A stretch of 64,000 bases of DNA. Origin: UBA4615 sp046046245. GTDB lineage: Bacteria > Pseudomonadota > Gammaproteobacteria > Burkholderiales > Burkholderiaceae_E. The translations under genes and the position numbers were made by a program. The notes beneath the pieces are model-generated. The model had not been told where the DNA came from. It ran no database searches and saw nothing but the letters and a program-made list of their open reading frames with translations. Of this stretch, positions 51,227 to 62,394 are shown piece by piece; the first letter of the stretch is position 1; every line of letters starts with the position of its first letter. The DNA lies in assembly GCA_046046245.1 (NCBI GenBank), contig JBJOKE010000017.1:57513-121512 (forward strand), read 5' to 3'.

Positions 51227-52753
51227 ATGACACTGCCGATGAGCTGGGACGAATGGTCCCGGCACGACGGGCTCGCGCTGGCCGCGCGGGTCCGCCTGGG
51301 CGAGCTGACGCCCGCCGAGCTGGCCGCCCAGGCGGCCGCCGGCATCGCGATGACCAACCCCGCCCTGTCGGCGGTCGTCGAGGTCTTCGACGACGTCGTG
51401 GCCGACCCGACCCGCGACGGCATGGATCCGGCCGGGCCGTTCGCGGGCGTGCCCTACCTGATGAAGGACCTCGGACCCACGCTGAAGGGCCGCCTCCAGG
51501 AGATGGGCTCGCTGCTGATGCGCGGGCACCGCGCGCAGGCCGACAGCTTCCTCGCCGGCCGACTGCGACGCGCCGGGCTGAACGTGATCGGCCGCACGAC
51601 CACGCCCGAGTTCGGCGTCTGCAGCTCGGCCGAGAACCCGGCGGTCTACGTCACCCGCAACCCCTGGAACACCGACTTCACCACCTGCGGCTCGTCGGCG
51701 GGCACGGCGGCGGTGGTGGCCGCCGGCGTCGTGCCGCTGTCGCACGCGACCGACGGCGGCGGCTCGATCCGCATCCCCGCGGGCTTCAACGGCAACATCG
51801 GCCTGAAGCCCTCGCGCGGCGTGTTCTCGATCGCGCCGGGCCTGTCCGACCTGACCGGACTCGTCTCGACGCAGGGCTGCCACAGCCGGACGGTCCGCGA
51901 CACCGCCGCCCTCGTCGACGCGTGCCGCGGCGGCGCGCCCGGCGAGTTCATGCCCTACTGGACCCCGGCCGAGCCGTACCTGACGCTGATCGAGCGCGAC
52001 CCGCCGCCGCTGCGGATCGCGCTGTCGCACGAGTGGGGCGACTACCGGGCGACCCCCCGCCTGGTCGCCGAGCTCGAGCGCGCCGGGCGCTTCCTCGCGG
52101 GCCTCGGCCATCATGTCGAATGGGCGCTGCCCGACGTCGATTTCCGGGCCGCGTTCGACGCGCAGACCTTCTGCTACATCACCAACTTCGCCCAGACCAT
52201 CGACACGCTGCTCGCGCAGCGCGGCCTCGAGCGGCCGCCCGAGGGGCTCGTCGAGCCGATCAACGTGAAGATCTGGGAGGCGGGCCGCGCCGCGTCCTGG
52301 GCCGACCGGTACCGGATGCAGGCCACCTTCAACGCGACCTCGCGCGGGTTCGGCGCGTTCTTCGAGTCGTGGGACGTCATCCTCACGCCGATCACCGCGC
52401 GGCCGACGCCGCGGATCGGCACCACCGAGTACCTGACCCTCAGCGACAACCCGTCGGTGCACGACTGGTTCGCCAACCTGTGGCGCTTCTTCGCCTACAC
52501 GCCGCTGTCGAACCTGTGCGGCCTGCCGGGCCTGTCGATGCCGATGGGCGAGCAGGACGACGGCCTGCCCTTCGGCCTCCACGCCCAGGCCGCGCAGGCG
52601 AACGACGGCCTGCTGCTGCAGCTGGCCGCGCAGGTCGAGCGCGCGCTCGGCGGGCGCTGGAACGACGGGAGACGGCCGGGCGTGCACGTCGCGGCCCGTA
52701 CGGGCGCGTCGGTCGAGACGCGATCACAACCAGCTTCGGGAGACCTGTCGTGA
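51227..52753 (+). CDS. Amidase (amidase signature family)
   Basis: 508 residues. The catalytic Lys-cisSer-Ser set is visible: Lys80 (PYLMKDLG), cis-Ser in CGSSAGTAA (about 156-157) and nucleophile Ser180 (DGGGSIRIPAGFNG). The rest includes GLKPSRGVFSIAPG and the C-terminal LCGLPGLSMPMG. It hydrolyses an amide to acid plus ammonia. The stop overlaps the CoA-transferase GTG start (GTGA), and the gene lies 134 bp after the oxidoreductase. Together they could convert an (aryl)acetamide to acid and then CoA ester (inference). Confidence 0.9.
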   Translation: MTLPMSWDEWSRHDGLALAARVRLGELTPAELAAQAAAGIAMTNPALSAVVEVFDDVVADPTRDGMDPAGPFAGVPYLMKDLGPTLKGRLQEMGSLLMRGHRAQADSFLAGRLRRAGLNVIGRTTTPEFGVCSSAENPAVYVTRNPWNTDFTTCGSSAGTAAVVAAGVVPLSHATDGGGSIRIPAGFNGNIGLKPSRGVFSIAPGLSDLTGLVSTQGCHSRTVRDTAALVDACRGGAPGEFMPYWTPAEPYLTLIERDPPPLRIALSHEWGDYRATPRLVAELERAGRFLAGLGHHVEWALPDVDFRAAFDAQTFCYITNFAQTIDTLLAQRGLERPPEGLVEPINVKIWEAGRAASWADRYRMQATFNATSRGFGAFFESWDVILTPITARPTPRIGTTEYLTLSDNPSVHDWFANLWRFFAYTPLSNLCGLPGLSMPMGEQDDGLPFGLHAQAAQANDGLLLQLAAQVERALGGRWNDGRRPGVHVAARTGASVETRSQPASGDLS

Positions 52754-54345
52754 ACCTGCTGTCCGCCACCGACGCCGCCGCCCTCGTCAAGAGCGGTGCG
52801 ACCGTCGCCAGCGCCGGCTTCGTCGGCTGCGGCCATGCCGAGGCCGTGACCGCCGCCCTGGAGCGGCGCTTCCTCGCCGAGGGCGCCCCCGCCGACCTGA
52901 CCCTCGTCTACTCCGCCGGCCAGGGCGACCGCGGCCACCGCGGCGTGAATCACTTCGGGCACGCCGGCATGACCTCGTGCATCGTCGGCGGCCACTGGCG
53001 CTCGGCGCCGAAGCTGTCGGCGCTCGCGCTCGACGAGCGCTGCGCCGCGTTCAACCTGCCGCAGGGCGTGATCACTCAGCTCTACCGCGCGATCGCCGGC
53101 GACAAGCCCGGCGTGATCACGAAGATCGGCCTCAACACCTTCGTCGATCCGCGGCTCGACGGCGGCGCGATCAACGCGGTGGCGCGCGACGCGGTCGCGC
53201 GCGGCGCGCGGCGCTTCGTCGAGCCGCTCGAGCTGCGCGGCGAGCGCTGGCTGCTGTATCCGTCGTTCCCGATCGACGTCGCGCTGATCCGCGGCACCTC
53301 GGTCGACGCCCACGGCAACCTCGCGACCGAGAAGGAGGCGTTCCACCACGAGCTGCTCGCGATCGCGCAGGCCGCGCGCAACAGCGGCGGCATCGTGATC
53401 GCCCAGGCGCGGCGGATCGTGCAGCGGCACGAGAACCTGCATGCGGTGAAGGTGCCCGGCATCCTGATCGACCACGTGGTGATCGCCGAGCACGACGACG
53501 AGCACATGATGACCTTCGGCGAGGCCGACAACCCGGCTTACTACACGTCATGGCGCGGGCCGGGCCACGAGTCGCCCAGGCGCGCGCCCGCGCCGCTCGA
53601 CGTGCGCAAGATCGTGCAGCGTCGCGGGCTGCTCGAGCTGGTGGCGCGCCGACCGCGCGTGGTGAACCTGGGCGTGGGCATGCCCGCCGGCATCGGTGCG
53701 GTGGCGGACGAGGAGGGCGTGTCCGGCTTCACGCTGACGGTGGAGGCCGGCCCGATCGGCGGCACGCCGGCCGACGGCCTGTCGTTCGGCGCGTCGGCCT
53801 ACCCCGAGGCCGTGGTCGACCACCCCGCGCAGTTCGATTTCTACGACGGCGGCGGCATCGACGTGGCCTTCCTCGGGCTCGCCGAGCTCGACGTGGCGGG
53901 CAACGTCAACGTCAGCGTCTTCGGCGAGGGCGCGCAGCGGATCATCGCGGGCGTGGGCGGCTTCATCAACATCACGCAGAGCGCGCGCGAGGTGGTGTTC
54001 ATGGGCACGCTGACCGCGGGCGGCCTCGAGGTCGCCGCGGTCGACGGGCGGCTGCGGATCGTCCGCGAGGGCCGCACGGCGAAGGTGGTGCCGAGGGTCT
54101 CGCACCTGACCTTCGACGCGCGCTACGTCGCGTCGCTCGGCCGCCGGATCCTCTACGTGACCGAGCGTGCGGTGTTCGAGCTGCGCGACGGCGTGCTGAC
54201 GCTCGTCGAGGTCGCCCCGGGCATCGACGTGCGCGAGCAGGTGCTCGCGTTCTGCCCGCCGGGGGTGAAGGTGGCCGAGCCGCTGGGCACGATGGATCCG
54301 CGGATCTTCGATCCGGCGCCGATGCTGATGCGCGAGCGGGGGTGA
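52750..54345 (+). CDS. Acetate/propionate-type acyl-CoA transferase
   Basis: 531 residues, fusing the alpha and beta halves of a family I CoA-transferase. The alpha half: VASAGFVGCGHAEAVTAALE, DLTLVYSAGQGDRGHRGVNHF and KIGLNTFVDPRLDGGAIN. The beta half: VVNLGVGMPAGIGAVADEEG and the catalytic Glu332 in TLTVEAGPIGGTP, then DFYDGGGIDVAFLGLAELD. It transfers CoA between acids, resembling propionate/acetoacetate CoA-transferases. The GTG start overlaps the amidase stop, so the two are translationally coupled. Convergent with the RHS gene. Confidence 0.9.
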   Translation: MNLLSATDAAALVKSGATVASAGFVGCGHAEAVTAALERRFLAEGAPADLTLVYSAGQGDRGHRGVNHFGHAGMTSCIVGGHWRSAPKLSALALDERCAAFNLPQGVITQLYRAIAGDKPGVITKIGLNTFVDPRLDGGAINAVARDAVARGARRFVEPLELRGERWLLYPSFPIDVALIRGTSVDAHGNLATEKEAFHHELLAIAQAARNSGGIVIAQARRIVQRHENLHAVKVPGILIDHVVIAEHDDEHMMTFGEADNPAYYTSWRGPGHESPRRAPAPLDVRKIVQRRGLLELVARRPRVVNLGVGMPAGIGAVADEEGVSGFTLTVEAGPIGGTPADGLSFGASAYPEAVVDHPAQFDFYDGGGIDVAFLGLAELDVAGNVNVSVFGEGAQRIIAGVGGFINITQSAREVVFMGTLTAGGLEVAAVDGRLRIVREGRTAKVVPRVSHLTFDARYVASLGRRILYVTERAVFELRDGVLTLVEVAPGIDVREQVLAFCPPGVKVAEPLGTMDPRIFDPAPMLMRERG

Positions 54346-54351
54346 GGCGGG

Positions 54352-57300
54352 TCAGCGGCGGCCGCGCCCGCCCTGAGGGCGCGGTGGAGGCGGCGGCGCG
54401 AAGGTCTGGGCGAGGCTCGCCATCTGCAGGGCACGGCCTGCGGCGAGACCCGGGGCGCAGCGCAGCGCGTCCCAGTTGCCCGCCTCGTTCGCGGCCGTGA
54501 ACTCGGAGACGTATCGGCCCAGGCCCGAATCACGATTCGCGGTCAGCCATGCCTCGAGGTCCGGACGCAGCGCGAGCGACGTGCTGCCGGAGTTGTGCAG
54601 GACCGCGACCCGGCGGGCGAGATCCAGCTCGATCGCGTCCTGACGCTCGGACCAGCCTGCCGTGCCGGCGGGCCGGTCGTTCGTGAAGCGGCCGGCGAGG
54701 GCGGGCGCGTCCAGGACCCGGCGCAGGTTGTCCCGAAGGAAGGCCCGGGAGACGTGGTCGTACGGGTCGCGGTTGCCGAACAGGTCGACGAGCCATCGCT
54801 CGAACGCGGCGGGCCGGCCGCCCTCGGTCCAGTTGACCGTCCGGATCGCCGACGCGGCGAGCGCATGCCGTCCTTCTTCCTCGGTGACGCCGCCCGTGCC
54901 GGTGGCGCGGTAGCCGAGGATGTCGACGAACCCGTTCCGGCCGAGTCCGGTGTCGGCAGTGAACCGCGCCCGTCGCGCCTCGGGCAACGCGTTCCACGTC
55001 GCGATCGCGGTCGCCTCGTCGACCCCGCGACCGAACTCGTTGCGCAGCGTCGGGAAGATCCTGTAGGCGGCGTCCACTCGCGAGCGCGCGAGGGCGAGCG
55101 CATCGCGCACCGTCGCGGCCCGATCGCCGAGCGCGATCGCCCGGTCGAGGCCGATCGCCGCGCGAAGGGCTGCCGCGTCCGCGTCCTCGGGGCGGACCGC
55201 CAGGCGGGTGATCTCGGCGAGGAACGTGGTGACGGTGAACTGCGTCCGGCCGTACGAAGCGGTGTACTGCCGATCGTTGACGACGACGCGGTCCTGCGCC
55301 GCACAGCCCGGCCGCGCGCACGGATCGGCGATCGAGCGCATCGGGCTCTCCTGCAGTTCGGCGGCGATCTGCAGCCGTTCGACGCGCCAGCGCTCCATGT
55401 CGTCGCGGTAGGTGATCGGAGGCGTCACCGCGCCCGCGCAGGCGATCAGGCGGTTCGGCTCGTTCCGGGTCGCGTTCGGCGAGAAGGGGGTTCCGGTGGG
55501 CGACGGCGAGAACGCGGGCAGCCCGCGCAGCGCCGCCTGGATGCAGCCGCTGCGCTCGACGGGCGGCGCCGAGAGGATCAGCGCGAGCGCACCCGCCCGG
55601 CGGTCGTCGAAGGCGTCGACGACGAACCGGTCGGTCGTCGCGAGGGCCTCGCCGTAGTGCGCGACGAAGGACGCGAACACGTCGCGGCCGGTCGTGCCGG
55701 TCACCACGATCGCGTCGACGCCGTTGCCCGTGCCGATCCCGGCCGCATCGCGTCCGCCGACGAAGTCGCCCCAGGGGTCGAAGAGGACGGCGTCGATGCC
55801 CGCCGGCTGCGGCGGTCGACCCGCCCCGCCGAGCAGGGGCACGGGCGCGATGTCCTCGATCATGAAGGACCAGCGCGCATCGTCGAAGCCGCGGGTCCTG
55901 CCGATCGGCCTGCCTCGCGCGTCGGTCGTGAGCGCGACGTAGGTGATCCGCGCCAGCCCCCACGGGTCGGCGTGGCCGACGGGGTCTCCGCTCGCATAGA
56001 GCGTGATGTCCTCGCGACGCGTCCAATCCGGCTGGAGCCCGAGGAGATCGCGTTCGAGGTAGTGGCCGCGGGCCGGATCGTAGGTGCGGAACACGTTGTG
56101 ATGGAGGCCGCTCTCCGCGTCGAAGTACTGCCCGGGCAGCCGCAGCGGGATGTCGATGCGAGCGCCGGGCGCGACCTTCGCCGCGCCGTCGCGATCGTAC
56201 TCGGCCTGCCAGGCGACCCGCCCGGACCGATCGAGCGCCTGCACCGGCGCGCGGCGCTCGTCGGTCACGATCGTGTACAGCGCGTCGCCCTCCAGCAGCG
56301 CGACCGGCCGGTCGTCGGCCCACAGCCACTGGCGAAGGCGTCCCGATGGGTCGGACTCGGCCCGAAGGCGCCAGTCGTGGTGCACGAACCTGCGGTCGAA
56401 CCGGGTACGCGCCGGGTCCGTCGCCTGCTTGGTCGCTCGCCGTCCATGCGGATCGGGCCGGTACGCGACCCCGGCCGCTTCCACGAGGCGCTCGCCCTCG
56501 AAGCGCGGCAACGATTCGGTCCGAGGCACCGCGACGCTCGGCCGCAGGCGCATCGGGCGGACCAGCGACGCCACCTCGATCCTGCGTCCCGCGACGTCCA
56601 GCGCTGCGACGCGGCCCTCCGACAGTTCGTAACGGACGATACGGCCGTCCGGGAGCGTCTCGTCGACGTGCCCCGCCCGTTCGTCGCGCAGCCAGCGCCA
56701 TCGCAGCGGGCGATCCGGGGCGTCCGCGAACCGGTGCTCCGTCGCGGTCAGCCGACCGCGCCAGTCATGGTCGTACCGGATCGACGTCGTGTCGTTCGAC
56801 GCCTCGACCAGGTGGTTCCCGTCCCAGGCGTAGCGACCCAGCACGGTCTCGCCCTCGGAGCCGATCCGGCGGCTCTCCACCAGGCGGCCGGCGGGGTCCC
56901 GACGGTACACGAACCGGCTTCCGTCGCCCGGCTGGTGCGCGATCAGCCGATCGGTCGAGTCGTAGTCCGCCCAGCGCCGGGAGGCGCCCGGTTCCGCGAT
57001 CCACACGACCCGGGCGAAGTCGTCGAAGCCGCGCTCGAAGATCGAGCCGTCGGGCAGGGCGACCCGCGTCGCACGTCCGCGCCAGCTCGACAGCACCACG
57101 ATCCGCGTCGGTGCCCACGGGTCCGCGACGACGCGCTCGCGGCCGGGCCCACCGGGCGTCGCGCTCTCGGCCATCCCGACGAGGCGTCCCTCCCGATCGA
57201 ACTCGAAGCGGATGCGCGTGTCGAGCAGGTTCGTCACTTCCGAGATGACCGGTCCCTTGTCCCACTCGTGGACGAGGCCCGCGCGTCGGCCATGAGCGGA

Positions 57301-58962
57301 GAGGTGGGCGGTCAGCGCACCGTCGGACAAGGAGAGTTCTTCGACGACGCCGGCGGGATGACGCAACTCGAAGTCCACGCCGACCCGTCCGCGGCCGACC
57401 ACGATCCGATCGGCATCGCCCGGTTCGGGCCCGTCGATCCATGCGATGGGCAGGTCACGCCGGCTCCGGTCGGTCGACGACCCCGCGTCGTCCCACTGGA
57501 GGTGCCGCATCTCGAAGCGCCGGTCGATCGCACGCCATGCGCGGACGTCGGTGGCGTCGGGCCGGGGCGCCCAGCCCTGTTCGACGACCGCGGTGACACG
57601 CCGCTCGCGGTCACGTTCCACGTCGATGCGATGGATGCGCCCCGGCGCGATCGACGGCTGCTCGAGCCACGCCCAGCCCTCGATGCCGTCCCGGTCGGCA
57701 TAACCGGCCCGCCACAGCCATTCGGCGTTCCGACGTCCGCTCGCATGTCGCCACGCGGCGACCGGCCGGCCGATCTCGTCGCGCTCCAGGGTCCACGCGT
57801 CTGTCGGCGTCTCGACGCCGATCAGCCTTCCCGCCGGGTCGTGACGGTAGCGGCGCGGCGCCGGCGGACAGGTGGCGCAGGCGAGTCCCACCGCATCGAG
57901 CAGTCGCGTGCGGTGTCGGAAGGCATCGTAGGTCCAGCCGTAGCGGGCCACGCGTCCCGCGCCATCGGTGACGGTCGTCTCGCCGCGAGCTCCGGCGCGC
58001 AGCGGCAGTGACCACGCGATGATCAGGGCATCGCCGTCGCGCTCCCAGGTCGACACCGCGCGACCCTGCGGGTCGTAGCCGTAGCGGGCGATCTCCTCCG
58101 GCTTCGCTCCGTCCCTCGCTTCGATGCGCCACACCGACGTGAGGAGCAGCGGGTCGTTCGGATCCTCGTAGCGATAGCGGTGCTCGCTGCCGTCGGGCCA
58201 TCGCGACGAGGCGAGCTGACCGGTCTCGTCGTAGGTCCATTCGATCGTGCCGCGGTCATGGCGCATCGAGGCGAGGCGGCGCCCCTTCGGGTGATCGACG
58301 TACTCGAAGTCGACCGATCCGCCGCCCGAGCCGCTGACGGATCGCAGCGGATCCCCGAACCGCTGCCGCAGCGACAGCACCTCGTCGCCGTCCCGCGCGA
58401 GCCACATGACGTTGCCGTCCGCGTCGAAGTTCACCGCGACGCCGCCTGCACGCCTCCAGATCCACCGGACGATCACGTCGTCACCGACGCGGGGCCCCTC
58501 CACCGCGCCTTCGGACGGTTCGGCGGTCCGCCAGAGCCGTGGCCGCGAGCGATCCCGCTCGAACACCAGCCGCCGCCCATCCCCCTGCACGATCTGCACC
58601 GTGTCCCGCGAGCCCGCCTGCACCCGCGCGATCCGCGTCTCGAGCGAATGGCTCCAGCCCACCCCCATCGGGCCGGCGAAGCGGTTCCGGCTGTTGTAGT
58701 GCCGCGCGAAGACGAACGGCTGCCGTCCGGGAACCTGCAGGTCGAGTTCGCGCCGGTACTTGTTGCCGGTGACCAGGTCGACCGGATTGCCGGCGCCTGC
58801 GGGCGCACCCGGTGCCGGCAGCCCCAGCGCCTCGTTCAGGTACCCGCACGCGCCGGGCGACGAACCGGCCGGTGCGCCGCCGGCCGCACCGCAGCTGCCC
58901 TGCGCCCGGGCGACGCAGGCGAACATCATCAGCGCGACGACGAGCAGCGACCGAGTGGTCAT
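54352..58962 (-). CDS. Secreted RHS-repeat protein with unassigned C-terminal domain
   Basis: 1536 residues. The ATG follows AGGAGG and is followed by a signal peptide (LLVVALMMFACVARAQG). The N-terminal DUF6531-like segment GNPVDLVTGNKYRRELDL is followed by about 25 RHS/YD-type repeats and the RHS core (LPGQYFDAESGLHHNVFRTYDPARG, DLLGLQPDW, then DPVGHADPWGLA near residue 1000). The last ~530 residues are a non-RHS region with mixed helices and several cysteines (RPGCAAQD, CAGAVTPP), ending in a proline-rich tail. RHS proteins commonly carry toxins after the DPxG boundary, but no immunity-like gene lies downstream here. Confidence 0.85.
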   Translation of the reverse strand: MTTRSLLVVALMMFACVARAQGSCGAAGGAPAGSSPGACGYLNEALGLPAPGAPAGAGNPVDLVTGNKYRRELDLQVPGRQPFVFARHYNSRNRFAGPMGVGWSHSLETRIARVQAGSRDTVQIVQGDGRRLVFERDRSRPRLWRTAEPSEGAVEGPRVGDDVIVRWIWRRAGGVAVNFDADGNVMWLARDGDEVLSLRQRFGDPLRSVSGSGGGSVDFEYVDHPKGRRLASMRHDRGTIEWTYDETGQLASSRWPDGSEHRYRYEDPNDPLLLTSVWRIEARDGAKPEEIARYGYDPQGRAVSTWERDGDALIIAWSLPLRAGARGETTVTDGAGRVARYGWTYDAFRHRTRLLDAVGLACATCPPAPRRYRHDPAGRLIGVETPTDAWTLERDEIGRPVAAWRHASGRRNAEWLWRAGYADRDGIEGWAWLEQPSIAPGRIHRIDVERDRERRVTAVVEQGWAPRPDATDVRAWRAIDRRFEMRHLQWDDAGSSTDRSRRDLPIAWIDGPEPGDADRIVVGRGRVGVDFELRHPAGVVEELSLSDGALTAHLSAHGRRAGLVHEWDKGPVISEVTNLLDTRIRFEFDREGRLVGMAESATPGGPGRERVVADPWAPTRIVVLSSWRGRATRVALPDGSIFERGFDDFARVVWIAEPGASRRWADYDSTDRLIAHQPGDGSRFVYRRDPAGRLVESRRIGSEGETVLGRYAWDGNHLVEASNDTTSIRYDHDWRGRLTATEHRFADAPDRPLRWRWLRDERAGHVDETLPDGRIVRYELSEGRVAALDVAGRRIEVASLVRPMRLRPSVAVPRTESLPRFEGERLVEAAGVAYRPDPHGRRATKQATDPARTRFDRRFVHHDWRLRAESDPSGRLRQWLWADDRPVALLEGDALYTIVTDERRAPVQALDRSGRVAWQAEYDRDGAAKVAPGARIDIPLRLPGQYFDAESGLHHNVFRTYDPARGHYLERDLLGLQPDWTRREDITLYASGDPVGHADPWGLARITYVALTTDARGRPIGRTRGFDDARWSFMIEDIAPVPLLGGAGRPPQPAGIDAVLFDPWGDFVGGRDAAGIGTGNGVDAIVVTGTTGRDVFASFVAHYGEALATTDRFVVDAFDDRRAGALALILSAPPVERSGCIQAALRGLPAFSPSPTGTPFSPNATRNEPNRLIACAGAVTPPITYRDDMERWRVERLQIAAELQESPMRSIADPCARPGCAAQDRVVVNDRQYTASYGRTQFTVTTFLAEITRLAVRPEDADAAALRAAIGLDRAIALGDRAATVRDALALARSRVDAAYRIFPTLRNEFGRGVDEATAIATWNALPEARRARFTADTGLGRNGFVDILGYRATGTGGVTEEEGRHALAASAIRTVNWTEGGRPAAFERWLVDLFGNRDPYDHVSRAFLRDNLRRVLDAPALAGRFTNDRPAGTAGWSERQDAIELDLARRVAVLHNSGSTSLALRPDLEAWLTANRDSGLGRYVSEFTAANEAGNWDALRCAPGLAAGRALQMASLAQTFAPPPPPRPQGGRGRR

Positions 58963-59203
58963 CCGTGCCTCCTGGACCGGCAGGTGCCGGCAGGAAGCGA
59001 TGGTCGTCCGCGACCGTTCGATCCACCATTGGACGGATGGCCTAAGTCCCGGCGCGACGGTCGGCGGCCCCGACGGTTCCCGAGGCCGCACCGCCTCCAC
59101 CGCCGCGCCCCGCCCCCGCCCGCCCGGCCGACCCGAGCCCGACTCCCTGCTGCAAGGCAGTCGGGTGTAACGTTGCCTGCAGACTCGGAGACGGAGTGCG
59201 ACC

Positions 59204-59521
59204 GTGCAGTCGACGACCTTCGCGCAGCAGCTGTACCGATACTGGTTCTACGGCTGGATGTTCCGCGACGTGAACCGCGGCTCGATGCTGGAACGGGCGG
59301 CGGCGTGGCGTCACAACCAGTCGCGATCGGTCTGGCTGCCGACCTATCTGCGGCGCTGGACCCTGCTGGGCCTGCTCTGCTTCGGCCTGGGCTGGGGGCT
59401 GGAGCCGCACGCACCGCCGCCGATCGCGCTGCTCTTCTTCGGCACCTGCGTGCTGACGGTGCCGGTCAACGCGGTGACGCTGGCCGCCTGGATCGGCCTG
59501 AAGGTGATGCCCGAGCGCTGA
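59204..59521 (+). CDS. Small inner-membrane protein
   Basis: 105 residues, GTG start after GGAGACGGAG. An amphipathic, aromatic N terminus (FAQQLYRYWFYGWMFRDVNRG) is followed by a basic loop (WRHNQSRSVWLPTYLRRW) and two hydrophobic helices (LLGLLCFGLGWGL and IALLFFGTCVLTVPVNAVTLAAWIGL). No catalytic motif. The function is unknown; the topology suggests an accessory or anchoring membrane protein. Convergent with groEL, separated by a strong terminator. Confidence 0.65.
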   Translation: MQSTTFAQQLYRYWFYGWMFRDVNRGSMLERAAAWRHNQSRSVWLPTYLRRWTLLGLLCFGLGWGLEPHAPPPIALLFFGTCVLTVPVNAVTLAAWIGLKVMPER

Positions 59522-59550
59522 GCCCGATCGCGGCCGCCGCGCGCGCCAAC

Positions 59551-59579
59551 GAAAAAGGGCCCGACTCGCGTCGGGCCCT
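59551..59579 (-). terminator. groEL intrinsic terminator
   Basis: Perfect 10-bp stem AGGGCCCGAC / GTCGGGCCCT with a 4-nt loop (TCGC), followed on the minus strand by TTTTTC. It lies 48 bp downstream of the groEL stop and may also stop the convergent small membrane-protein transcript. Confidence 0.88.
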
Positions 59580-59627
59580 CCATCGTCGCAGCGGGCCGGC
59601 ACGGGGCCGGCCCACGGCACGGACGAC

Positions 59628-61271
<1,644 letters not shown>

Positions 61272-61321
61272 CTCTTAGAACTCCTGGATTCGGTTCGGTT
61301 GTGCGATGCGAGGCCCGGTCG

Positions 61322-61609
61322 TCACTCGACGACGGCCATGATGTCTTCCTCGCGCATCACCAGCAGTTCCTCGCCCTCGACCTTGACGGACTGGCCCGAG
61401 TACTTGCCGAAGAGCACCTTGTCGCCGACCTTGACGCCGAGCGGACGCACCTTGCCGTCGTCGCCGACCTTCCCGTTGCCGACGGCGAGGATCTCGCCCT
61501 GATCCGGCTTCTCGGCCGCGTTGTCGGGAATGACGATGCCCGACGCGGTCTTCCGCTCGTTGTCCAGGCGCTTGATGATCACGCGATCATGCAAAGGACG
61601 AAGCTTCAT
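61322..61609 (-). CDS. groS: Co-chaperonin GroES (10 kDa)
   Basis: 95 residues. MKLRPLHDRVIIKRLDNERK, the mobile-loop segment KTASGIVIPDNAAEKPDQG that contacts GroEL, and GDKVLFGKYSGQSVKVEGEELLVMREEDI at the C terminus (in parts). It forms the heptameric lid. First gene of the heat-shock operon, with CIRCE 109 bp upstream. Confidence 0.98.
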   Translation of the reverse strand: MKLRPLHDRVIIKRLDNERKTASGIVIPDNAAEKPDQGEILAVGNGKVGDDGKVRPLGVKVGDKVLFGKYSGQSVKVEGEELLVMREEDIMAVVE

Positions 61610-61717
61610 CGAACTTGGCTCCTAAGATCTTGATTCGATTGAGGTTGACAGGCCGCCGGAGGGGCGACCGAAGCGCAGCGCGGGCTGCAACGGTCCGATC
61701 GGTCGACCGGGATGTTG

Positions 61718-61744
61718 CTAGCACTCACCGCTTGCGAGTGCTAA
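61718..61744 (-). promoter_or_regulatory. CIRCE element (HrcA operator)
   Basis: On the minus strand TTAGCACTC and GAGTGCTAG flank a 9-nt spacer, matching the CIRCE consensus TTAGCACTC-N9-GAGTGCTAA with one mismatch at the last base. It overlaps the downstream edge of the predicted groES promoter, as expected for HrcA repression. Confidence 0.95.
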
Positions 61745-61773
61745 TGGTAGGGGCCTGGGCCCGGCTTTTCAAG
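61744..61773 (-). promoter_or_regulatory. groES promoter (sigma-32/sigma-70 type)
   Basis: Minus strand CTTGAAA (61773-61767) followed after 13 bp by CCCCTACCAT (61753-61744). This resembles the sigma-32 consensus CTTGAAA-N13-17-CCCCATnT. Read as sigma-70, TTGAAA and TACCAT are 17 bp apart. Immediately followed by CIRCE. Confidence 0.7.
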
Positions 61774-61875
61774 TCCAGGGTCTTGGGCCCGCGTCGCCGC
61801 ACGCCGAGCGGACGGGAAGGTGGGCAGGCAGAAAGTAGGTACACTGACGATCCGTCCACCGACCATCCTGCCCGC

Positions 61876-62394
61876 GTGACCGCTTCGTCCTCGCGTGCGG
61901 TGGCACCGCGTGCGGCGGCGCGGGACCCGGTGCGCGGGCCGGCGCCGGCCCGCCCGATGCCGCTGCACGACATGCCCGGCCACCTGTTCCGGCGCCTGCA
62001 CCAGCAGGGCGTGGCGCTCTTCGGCCAGTTCGCGGGCGACATCGACCTCACGCCCGTCCAGTACGCGGCGCTGCATGCGATCGGCGTGTGGCCCGACAGC
62101 GACCAGTCGACGATCGCCCGCGCGATCGCCTGCGACAAGGCGACCGTGGGAGCGGTGCTGGACCGTCTGCAGGCGAAGGGGCTGGTCGAGCGGATCGCCG
62201 ACGCGACCGACCGGCGCGCCTGGCGATTGCGCGTGACGCCCGACGGCCAGGCGCTGCTCGCGCGGCTGGAGCCCGTGGTGGCTTCGATCCAGCGCGAGCT
62301 GCTCGCCCCGCTGACCGAGGCCGAGGCCGCGCAGCTGAAGGCCCTGCTGGGCAAGCTCGTCGGGCCGCTGCCGGGTGCCGGAGAGGGGAGATGA
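61876..62394 (+). CDS. MarR family transcriptional regulator
   Basis: 172 residues from GTG 61876 (ATG 61957 would give 145). Winged HTH: DLTPVQYAALHAIGVWPDSDQSTIARAIACDKATVGAVLDRLQAKGLVERIAD (in parts), then the wing DRRAWRLRVTPDGQALL. MarR proteins usually repress adjacent efflux or degradation genes and release DNA upon binding a phenolic ligand. The stop overlaps the ATG of the DMT transporter gene (ATGA), so the exporter is its probable target. Confidence 0.88.
   Translation: MTASSSRAVAPRAAARDPVRGPAPARPMPLHDMPGHLFRRLHQQGVALFGQFAGDIDLTPVQYAALHAIGVWPDSDQSTIARAIACDKATVGAVLDRLQAKGLVERIADATDRRAWRLRVTPDGQALLARLEPVVASIQRELLAPLTEAEAAQLKALLGKLVGPLPGAGEGR

Noticed and set aside
47618..52753. 1711-codon plus-strand frame appearing to fuse with the amidase
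   Set aside because: The first ~1200 codons are an out-of-frame reading of the oxidoreductase. Only the part from ATG 51227 is a real gene.
54595..58011. 1138-codon plus-strand frame opposite the RHS gene
   Set aside because: Antisense shadow; the RHS frame has a signal peptide, ribosome site and conserved repeats.
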